64,000 bases of DNA, taken from the NCBI RefSeq assembly GCF_002304225.1, contig NZ_NSLB01000009.1:1-64000 (forward strand), given 5' to 3'. Shown piece by piece: positions 58,288 through 64,000 of this stretch. Under the pieces are notes generated by a model that saw nothing but the letters and a program-made list of their open reading frames with translations, ran no database searches and had not been told where the DNA came from. A program made the translations under genes and the position numbers. Each line of letters starts with the position of its first letter. The first letter of the stretch is position 1. The DNA comes from Pseudomonas sp. HAR-UPW-AIA-41. Its GTDB lineage: Bacteria > Pseudomonadota > Gammaproteobacteria > Pseudomonadales > Pseudomonadaceae.

Positions 58288-61023
58288 TCAGGTCTCCTGC
58301 TTCTTCAGCAGCGCCACCGACAGCAGCGAAAACGTCAGAAAGAAGCCCAGCAGCGCCAGACACTGCGGCCACAGCTCCGCCAGCCCGAGGGCCTTGGTGA
58401 AGGTGCCCACGGCGATGTCGAGGAAGTAGCCGGCGGGGAACAGGTTACCCATCAGCGCGGCGCCGCCGTCCAGCGAGGAACGCGGCACGATCAGCCCGGA
58501 GAACTGGATGGTCGGCAGGGTGGTGATGATCATGGTGCCGAGGATGGCGGCGATTTGGGTGCGGGTGAAGGATGAAATCAGCAGGCCCAGACTGGTGCAC
58601 GCCAGCACATAGAGCAGGCCGCCCAGAGCCAGAGTGCCCGCGCTGCCCTTGAACGGCACGCCGAACAGCCAGCGGTTGAGGGCGACCAGCAGGGCCAGGT
58701 TGAGCAGGCTCAGCGCCACGTAGGGCAGCTGCTTGCCGAGGAGAAATTCCAGGCGGCTGAGCGGTGTGGCGTAGAAGTTGGTGATCGAGCCCAGCTCCTT
58801 CTCGCGCACCACCCCCAGAGCGGTCAGCATGGCTGGGATCATGGCCAGCACCAGTGCCATCACCCCGGGGCCGATGGCGTTTACGCTGATCACGTCCTGG
58901 TTGTAGCGGAAGCGGGTTTCCAGCCGCAGCGGTGCCGGCGCCGGTGCCGGCGCGTTGGATTCCATGGCCAGGCGCTGCAGATTGGCCTGGTGCACGGCCT
59001 CGACATAGTTGCGGCTGGTTTCGGCACGGAACGGCATGCCGCCATCCAGCCAGACGCCGACCTGCGGCTGCCGGCCGGCCTGCAGGTCGCGGCCGAAACC
59101 GGGGGGAATCTCCAGAGCCAGCTTGATCTCCGAGCGCTGCAGACGCCGGTGCAGCTCCTGCGGCGAGGATATCGGTTCATGCTCGGCGAAGTAGCGCGAG
59201 CCGCGGAAGGCTTCGAGGTAGGCGCGGCTTTCTGCGGAGTTGTCCTGATCGAAGACGGCAAAGGCCAAGTCCTCGACATCCAGCGAAATGCCGTAGCCGA
59301 AGATCACCATCATGAACAGCGCGCCGGCCAGGGCGAAGGCCAGGCGCACCGGGTCGCGGCGCAGCTCCTTGCCTTCGCGCGAGGCGACGGCCCGCAGGCG
59401 GCGCAGGCTGAAGCCGCGCTGCGCCGGTAGCACGGGTGCGCTGGCAGCGGGCTGAGACTCCGGCTGCTCCCTTGTGGCGCTGTCACCCTGGGCCTGCTCC
59501 AGGCAGTGGACGAAGGCTTCTTCCAGGCTGTCGCCGCCCAGTTGCGCCTGCAAGGCCGCTGGGGTGTCACAGGCCAGCACTTCGCCTGCGTGCATCAGCG
59601 AGATGCGGTCGCAACGCTCGGCCTCGTTCATGAAGTGGGTGGACAGGAAGATGGTCACGCCCTGTTCACGTGACAGTTCCACCAGCAGGCGCCAGAAGTC
59701 GTCGCGCGCGGCCGGGTCGACCCCGGAGGTCGGCTCGTCGAGGATCAGCACTTCCGGGCGGTGGATCACCGCCACCGCCAGCGACAGGCGCTGGCGCAGG
59801 CCCAGCGGCAGTTCGCCGGCCTGATCGTCGGCATGGGCGACGAGGTCGAAGCGTTCGATCAGGGCCTGGCTGCGCGCCTGTCCCTCGGCCTTGGGCAGGT
59901 CGAACAGGCGGGCGTGCAGTTCCAGGTTCTGCCGCACGCTCAGCTCGCCGTACAGGGAGAAACTCTGCGACATGAAGCCGACGCGCTTGCGCGTGGCCAG
60001 GTCGCCGGCGTCCACCGCCTGGCCGAGCAGCCGGGCGCTGCCCTCGCTGGCCGGTAGCAGGCCGGTGAGCACCTTCATGGTGGTGGTCTTGCCGCAGCCG
60101 TTGGAGCCGAGGAAACCGAAGATTTCGCCGCGGCGTATGGCGAAGTTGACCTGCTTGACCGCCGTGAAGTCGCCGAAGCGCAGGGTCAGGTCATGCGCCT
60201 CGATGGCGATCTCGCGTTCGCCACCCGTCTCCGGGGAAATGGGCAGCGGCGGGATTTCCAGTGGCACATGCTGGCGTGCGCTGCCGCCCTGAAAGTGGGT
60301 GAAGGCATCATCCAGCTTGCCGCTGGCGGTGCTGGCTGCCAGATCCGCGGTCAGACCGGCGGCCAGCAGGCGGCCCTGGTCGAGCATCAGGCAGTGTTCG
60401 AACTGTGCGGCTTCCTCCATGTAGGCGGTGGCCACCAGCAGGGTCAGCTGCGGGCGCTCACCGCGCACCCGCTCGACCAGCTCCCAGAAGCGCCGGCGCG
60501 ACAACGGGTCGACCCCGGTGGTCGGTTCGTCGAGGATCAGCAGGTCCGGTTCGTGGATCAGCGCGCAGCACAGGCCGAGCTTCTGCTTCATGCCGCCGGA
60601 GAGCTTGCCGGCCGGGCGTTCGGCGAAACGGTCCAGGTCGGTGGCGGCCAGCAGGCGTGCCATCTGCTCGTCACACTGCTGGCGCGACAGGCCGAACAGG
60701 GTGGCGAAGAAACGGATGTTTTCGCGGATCGACAGCTCGGGGTAGAGGTTGTGGCCCAGGCCCTGAGGCATGAAAGCGATGCGCGGGTACAGGCTGGCGC
60801 GGTGACGACGCTGGTCGATCGGGCCGCCGAGTACTTCCAGCGTGCCCTGTTGCAGGGTTTTTACCCCGGCGATCAGACCGAGCAGGCTGGATTTTCCGGC
60901 ACCGTCCGGGCCGATCAGGCCGCAGCGGCTGCCGGCCGGCAGGCTGAAGCCGATGTCGCTGAGCGCCGTCTGCCGCCCGTAGGCGTGGCCGATGCCGCTG
61001 GCCCGCAGTGCCAGCTCAGTCAT
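58288..61023 (-). CDS. rbbA: Fused ABC-ABC-permease exporter (RbbA-like)
   Basis: A 911-residue protein with two ATPase domains followed by an ABC-2 permease. ABC1 has Walker A GPDGAGKSS (about 37), signature LSGGMKQK and LLILDEPTTGVDP. ABC2 (from about 270) has GSNGCGKTTTM, a divergent signature LPLGLRQRL and VLILDEPTSGVDP. The permease from about 550 has a first helix, a long periplasmic loop and five more helices. The family member RbbA binds ribosomes in E. coli, but the operon here (adaptor, ATPase-permease, permease) looks like an envelope exporter. The upstream adaptor gene ends 28 bp before. Confidence 0.9.
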   Translation of the reverse strand: MTELALRASGIGHAYGRQTALSDIGFSLPAGSRCGLIGPDGAGKSSLLGLIAGVKTLQQGTLEVLGGPIDQRRHRASLYPRIAFMPQGLGHNLYPELSIRENIRFFATLFGLSRQQCDEQMARLLAATDLDRFAERPAGKLSGGMKQKLGLCCALIHEPDLLILDEPTTGVDPLSRRRFWELVERVRGERPQLTLLVATAYMEEAAQFEHCLMLDQGRLLAAGLTADLAASTASGKLDDAFTHFQGGSARQHVPLEIPPLPISPETGGEREIAIEAHDLTLRFGDFTAVKQVNFAIRRGEIFGFLGSNGCGKTTTMKVLTGLLPASEGSARLLGQAVDAGDLATRKRVGFMSQSFSLYGELSVRQNLELHARLFDLPKAEGQARSQALIERFDLVAHADDQAGELPLGLRQRLSLAVAVIHRPEVLILDEPTSGVDPAARDDFWRLLVELSREQGVTIFLSTHFMNEAERCDRISLMHAGEVLACDTPAALQAQLGGDSLEEAFVHCLEQAQGDSATREQPESQPAASAPVLPAQRGFSLRRLRAVASREGKELRRDPVRLAFALAGALFMMVIFGYGISLDVEDLAFAVFDQDNSAESRAYLEAFRGSRYFAEHEPISSPQELHRRLQRSEIKLALEIPPGFGRDLQAGRQPQVGVWLDGGMPFRAETSRNYVEAVHQANLQRLAMESNAPAPAPAPLRLETRFRYNQDVISVNAIGPGVMALVLAMIPAMLTALGVVREKELGSITNFYATPLSRLEFLLGKQLPYVALSLLNLALLVALNRWLFGVPFKGSAGTLALGGLLYVLACTSLGLLISSFTRTQIAAILGTMIITTLPTIQFSGLIVPRSSLDGGAALMGNLFPAGYFLDIAVGTFTKALGLAELWPQCLALLGFFLTFSLLSVALLKKQET

Positions 61024-61051
61024 GCGCGGGACTCGGCGTGTTCACGGCCGT

Positions 61052-62011
61052 TCACTGCAGGTTGGCCGGCCAGGCCACGTCGGCACTGCGCACATAACCG
61101 GCGCCGGGCATGCCCGGTTTGGCCTGGGGCACGGCGGCCGGGTCGGTCAGGCGCAGCTTGACGCGGAACACCAGCTTCTGCCGCTCGTCGCGGGTCTCGA
61201 CTTCCTTGGGGGTGAACTGCGCCTTGCTGGCGACATAACTGACTTTGGCCGGCAGCACCTGCTCGGGCAGGGCGTCGAGGACGATGCGTGCCTCGTCGCC
61301 CTGGGCCAGGCGACCGGCGAGGGCGGCGGGCAGGTACAGGTTCATGTACTGGTCGGCTGGGTTGATCAGCAGCAGCACGCGGCCGCCGGCGCCCAGCACC
61401 TCGCCGGGCTCGGCCAGGCGCAGCTGGACGATGCCCGGCATCGGCGCGAGCAGGCTGCTGTCGTCGATCTCGCTGGTCAGCTGCGCCACCTGCGCCTCGG
61501 CCGCGCCAATGGCGGCGCGCGCGGCGCTGACCTGAGCATTGGCGGCGTTCAGGGCGGCGCTGGCCGTGTCGTGGCGGTTCTGCTGCTGATCGAGCATCTG
61601 CCGGCTGGTGTGGCCGCGCTGGAACAGCTCGCGGAAACGCTTGAGCTCCTGTTCGGCCAGGCGCATCTCGCTGGCGCGCAGGTCCACGGTGGCCAGGGCG
61701 GCGGAGAGGTTCTCCCGGGCCCGCAGCACTTCTGCGCTGGCCTGATCGCGCTGGGCCTCCAGTGTGCGGGTATCCAGGCGGGCTAGGAGCTGGCCTTTCT
61801 CCACCCGGTCGCCCTCGTCGACCCGCACCTCGGCCAGGCGGCCCGGATATTTGCTGGCGATCTGTACTTCGGTGGCTTCCAGGCGGCCGTTGCCCTGGCT
61901 GATGCCTTCGGGCAGACGGTCATGGATGGACTTCCAGTAGCCGAAAGCCCCCACGCCAAGCAGGGCGGCGACCAGAGGGATGGCAAGCAGGCGGGCTGGG
62001 CGGTGCGACAT
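61052..62011 (-). CDS. yhiI: HlyD/MFP-family membrane fusion protein (YhiI-like)
   Basis: A 319-residue periplasmic adaptor with an N-terminal anchor (about 7-25), a biotinyl-lipoyl-like half-motif (EVQIASKYPGRLAEVRVDEG, about 47-66), a long coiled-coil hairpin (about 75-180), the second half-motif (LLAPMPGIVQLRLAEPGEVL) and a beta-barrel. It joins the inner-membrane exporter to an outer-membrane channel, which is not encoded here. GGAG precedes the ATG; it is the first gene of the exporter operon. Confidence 0.88.
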   Translation of the reverse strand: MSHRPARLLAIPLVAALLGVGAFGYWKSIHDRLPEGISQGNGRLEATEVQIASKYPGRLAEVRVDEGDRVEKGQLLARLDTRTLEAQRDQASAEVLRARENLSAALATVDLRASEMRLAEQELKRFRELFQRGHTSRQMLDQQQNRHDTASAALNAANAQVSAARAAIGAAEAQVAQLTSEIDDSSLLAPMPGIVQLRLAEPGEVLGAGGRVLLLINPADQYMNLYLPAALAGRLAQGDEARIVLDALPEQVLPAKVSYVASKAQFTPKEVETRDERQKLVFRVKLRLTDPAAVPQAKPGMPGAGYVRSADVAWPANLQ

Positions 62012-62114
62012 GGGGCAACTCCGGACGAGGCTGCGCTGATTATCCCGGACCTGAGCGGCGCAGCGTCATGATAAAGGTCAATGCCAGGCGGCTAACTTGC
62101 CCGCCCGGACAGCT

Positions 62115-62567
62115 TCAGCGCAAGTCGAGAATGGCCTGCCACTGCCCGGCCGTGACCGGCATCACCGACAGCCGCGTGCCCTTCTGCACCAGCGGCAGTT
62201 CGGCCAGTGCCGCGCAGGCTTTCAGGCGGGGCAGGCGGATGACCTCGGCAAAGGTTTCCACGAAGGCCACATCGCGGGCGCTCCAGGGGTTTTTCTCGGC
62301 GCTGGCCTTGGCATCGAAATAGTGGCTGGCGGGTTCCAGTGCGGTGGGGTCGGGGTAGGGCTCGCCGACAATCCGGCCGATACCGGCAATGCCCGGCTGC
62401 GGGCAGCTGGAGTGGTAGAAGAAGAACAGATCGCCGGGCTGCATGGCGCGCACGAAGTTGCGCGCCTGATAGTTGCGCACGCCATCCCAGCGCGCCTGCC
62501 CGAGGCGCTGCAGGTCGCGGATGGACAGTTCGTCAGGCTCGGATTTCATCAGCCAGTACTGGGGCAT
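62115..62567 (-). CDS. EVE-domain protein
   Basis: A 150-residue single-domain protein of the EVE family (PUA-like fold, related to human THYN1). It opens YWLMKSEPDELSIRDL and has WDGVRNYQARNFVRAM and FFYHSSC. EVE domains bind modified cytosine or RNA bases; the cellular role in pseudomonads is unknown. AGGAAA 8 nt before the ATG at 62567 decides the start; the 27 residues before it are not family-like. Confidence 0.85.
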   Translation of the reverse strand: MPQYWLMKSEPDELSIRDLQRLGQARWDGVRNYQARNFVRAMQPGDLFFFYHSSCPQPGIAGIGRIVGEPYPDPTALEPASHYFDAKASAEKNPWSARDVAFVETFAEVIRLPRLKACAALAELPLVQKGTRLSVMPVTAGQWQAILDLR

Positions 62568-62765
62568 GGGGTTTTCCTGTACGGATCCTTGGGGCATTTC
62601 CGGCAGATCTTGCCTGTTCTGCGGCGATCGTGGCGAAAAATTGCACATCGCTTCACGTTGTCAGACAATGCGGGGGATTAAGCTTGGCACTGCCGTGCGA
62701 CCTAACAATAAAAACAATGCTGTCGACCATCGTGGTCAGTTTGCCTTTTAAGGGGGAGGCAATCG

Positions 62766-62891
62766 ATGAAGCGCAAGCCAGATCTTCTGTGGGTATTGGC
62801 CATCGTGTTTGGCCTTGGGGTGGTGACCACCGGTTACACCCAGAGTCTGTGGGATCGTCAGGACGCTCCGCAGACCGTCCAGCGGCCCTGA
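62766..62891 (+). CDS. 41-residue membrane peptide
   Basis: A short gene with a strong GGGGGAGG ribosome site 6 nt before the ATG. The product MKRKPDLLWVLAIVFGLGVV continues to TTGYTQSLWDRQDAPQTVQRP: a positive N-terminus, one hydrophobic helix (about 8-24) and a polar tail. It lies between the divergent EVE gene and the convergent cyclo-ligase gene. The function was not recognised; it looks like a single-pass inner-membrane peptide. Confidence 0.65.
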   Translation: MKRKPDLLWVLAIVFGLGVVTTGYTQSLWDRQDAPQTVQRP

Positions 62892-62958
62892 CCGCTGCTG
62901 ACTGGCGCAGGGATGCGCAGCAACTTCTCTTCTCTCTGGCGATGATTCGCCGGTACCT

Positions 62959-63576
62959 CTAGCTCGGCTCGGTGCCCGGGCGATACCACTGTCTGTCGCT
63001 GACCGTCGCCGCCAGTGGCACATCCCAGCTGGCCAGTGCCAGCCGATCCACCTTCTGACATTCGTGGGCCAGGCCGATCAGCCTTGGCTGGCGCCAGTGC
63101 GTGCGGCGTTTCAGGTAGGCCAGGCTGCGGTCGTAGAAGCCGCCCCCCATGCCCAGGCGGCCACCATGCTCATCGAAACCCACCAGCGGCAACAGCATCA
63201 GGTCGAGGCTCCACACGGGAATCTGGCGCTTCGGGTTGGATCTGGGCTCGGCGATACCAAAACGATTGCGTTGCAGGCGTTCACCCGGCAGCAGGCGTTG
63301 CAGGCTCATCTGCGTGCGTGGCCAGGCTTTGAGCACCGGCAGGTAGACCTGTTTGCCGCGGCGCAGGGCTTCGGCCAGAAGCGGCGCAGGGTCGATCTCG
63401 CCGTCATTGGCCAGGTACAGGCTGATACGACGGGCGCGAAGGAACTCGGGATGCTGGGCCAGCTGGCGGTAGAGATTGCGGGCGGCCAGGCGTTGCTGCA
63501 GGGGTGAGAGGTTGCGGCGGGTGTTGCGCAGCAGGCGGCGCAGTTGCGGGCGGCTGAGGGTGCCGGCTTCGATCAT
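62959..63576 (-). CDS. fau: 5-formyltetrahydrofolate cyclo-ligase
   Basis: Converts 5-formyl-THF and ATP to 5,10-methenyl-THF. The 205-residue protein has the family motif VGFDEHGGRLGMGGGFYDRS (about 132-151) and an N-terminal RRLLRNTRRNLSPLQQ. It lies directly downstream of 6S RNA, as ygfA does in E. coli, and is probably processed from the same transcript. Confidence 0.92.
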   Translation of the reverse strand: MIEAGTLSRPQLRRLLRNTRRNLSPLQQRLAARNLYRQLAQHPEFLRARRISLYLANDGEIDPAPLLAEALRRGKQVYLPVLKAWPRTQMSLQRLLPGERLQRNRFGIAEPRSNPKRQIPVWSLDLMLLPLVGFDEHGGRLGMGGGFYDRSLAYLKRRTHWRQPRLIGLAHECQKVDRLALASWDVPLAATVSDRQWYRPGTEPS

Positions 63577-63584
63577 GGTAGGTA

Positions 63585-63764
63585 GCGACTCCCCGGTCGT
63601 GCCGCTGTCGGTTTAGCCCTTGAACCCGAAAGTTCAAGGTGGAGGTTGCAGGAGGCGTTAAGGCTTTCCGTCAGGCGGACATGCGCACCGGCCCCAACAT
63701 GCAACCCCCGTGGTTGTGCGTATCGGCTCAGGGACATCACCGACTGGCAAACACACCAGGGAGC
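63585..63764 (-). ncRNA. ssrS: 6S RNA
   Basis: On the minus strand the segment TCCCTGGTGTGTT, GTCGGTGATGTCCCTGAGCC, GCATGTCCGC, AACCTCCACCTTGAAC and GGTTCAAGGGCTA matches my memory of Pseudomonas 6S RNA, with the long self-complementary shape. A TATACT box at 63772-63777 lies just before the 5' end. Location between zapA and fau is the conserved one. The RNA holds sigma-70 polymerase in stationary phase. Ends are approximate (about 180 nt). Confidence 0.88.
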
Positions 63765-63798
63765 TGTGGCGAGTATACCGCAATCGCCACGCTTGCCA

Positions 63799-64000
63799 TC
63801 AGGCTTCGTGGCTGTTCGGATCGGCGGCCAGGGCATGCTCGACCCGTTCGAACAGATCGCGCACCTGATGCCGGTGGGCGGCAGCTTCGCTGGTCAGTTG
63901 CTGCTGCTTGTGCAACAGCTCATGGGTGATGTTCAGCGCCGCCATCACGGCGATGCGGTCGGCACCGATGACTTTGCCGCTGGAGCGGATCTCGCGCATC
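63799..64000 (-). CDS. zapA: Cell division protein ZapA (5' end outside window)
   Basis: The last 66 codons visible: MREIRSSGKVIGADRIAVMA, then ALNITHELLH, a coiled-coil tail and the stop at 63799. This is the C-terminal half of ZapA, which bundles FtsZ filaments. The gene continues beyond position 64000, so its start is not seen. The neighbouring 6S RNA and fau support the call. Confidence 0.88.
   Translation of the reverse strand, partial: MREIRSSGKVIGADRIAVMAALNITHELLHKQQQLTSEAAAHRHQVRDLFERVEHALAADPNSHEA

Noticed and set aside
62690..62715. Sigma-54-like TGGCAC...TGC element before the 41-residue gene
   Set aside because: The distance between GG and GC is 9 rather than 10 bp, so it does not fit the -24/-12 rule.

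Overview
The window reads as a piece of a Pseudomonas chromosome. It is GC-rich and densely coded, and it carries gabDT, desA, a full spu polyamine locus, hemB-ppk-ppx-trxA-rho-ubiD, and the fau/6S RNA/zapA block. Gene content and order match P. aeruginosa PAO1 neighbourhoods known to me (roughly PA0265-PA0305, then PA5243 down to PA5227). Species cannot be fixed from the sequence alone. No insertion sequence, prophage, CRISPR array or rRNA was seen.

Layout. 1-3.5 kb: tRNA-Arg(CCG) and the GABA degradation genes gabD and gabT. 3.6-25.8 kb: a signalling-rich island. It holds a soluble zinc-binding (CZB) chemoreceptor, a Crp/Fnr regulator, a small DUF962 membrane protein, a 7TM-DISM GGDEF/EAL protein, a short membrane MCP-like protein, a solute-binding protein, a five-gene operon of three sister histidine kinases plus a REC protein and an Hpt-REC-REC-GGDEF protein, the desaturase desA, a BigR-like persulfide sensor with two YeeE/YedE-type membrane proteins, and a BdlA-like PAS-PAS-MCP protein. 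25.9-39.4 kb: agmatine and polyamine uptake and catabolism (aguA, a TetR regulator, a PotF-like protein, spuI, spuA, spuB, spuC, spuD, spuFGH). 39.4-45.8 kb: an APC permease, an M20 peptidase, a frameshifted acyl-homoserine-lactone acylase and an AraC regulator. 46-64 kb: housekeeping genes (hemB, ppk, ppx, trxA, rho, ubiD, a ferredoxin-type reductase, a quinone oxidoreductase), a FliL-like protein, an RbbA-type ABC exporter operon, an EVE protein, a 41-residue membrane peptide, 5-formyl-THF cyclo-ligase, 6S RNA and the end of zapA.

How the genes work together. The polyamine block imports putrescine and spermidine (SpuD, F, G, H). It glutamylates them (SpuI, SpuB), and transaminase SpuC and hydrolase SpuA channel carbon toward GABA, which GabT and GabD turn into succinate. 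AguA feeds agmatine in, but its usual partner aguB is absent here, as is the second binding protein SpuE.

The most interesting region is the operon at 10985-21712. Three kinases have nearly the same catalytic core but different sensor modules (CHASE, GAF, multiple PAS including a FixL-like one). None has a receiver domain. Downstream lie exactly the missing parts: a lone REC, then Hpt-REC-REC-GGDEF. This reads as a compact multi-input phosphorelay ending in cyclic-di-GMP synthesis.
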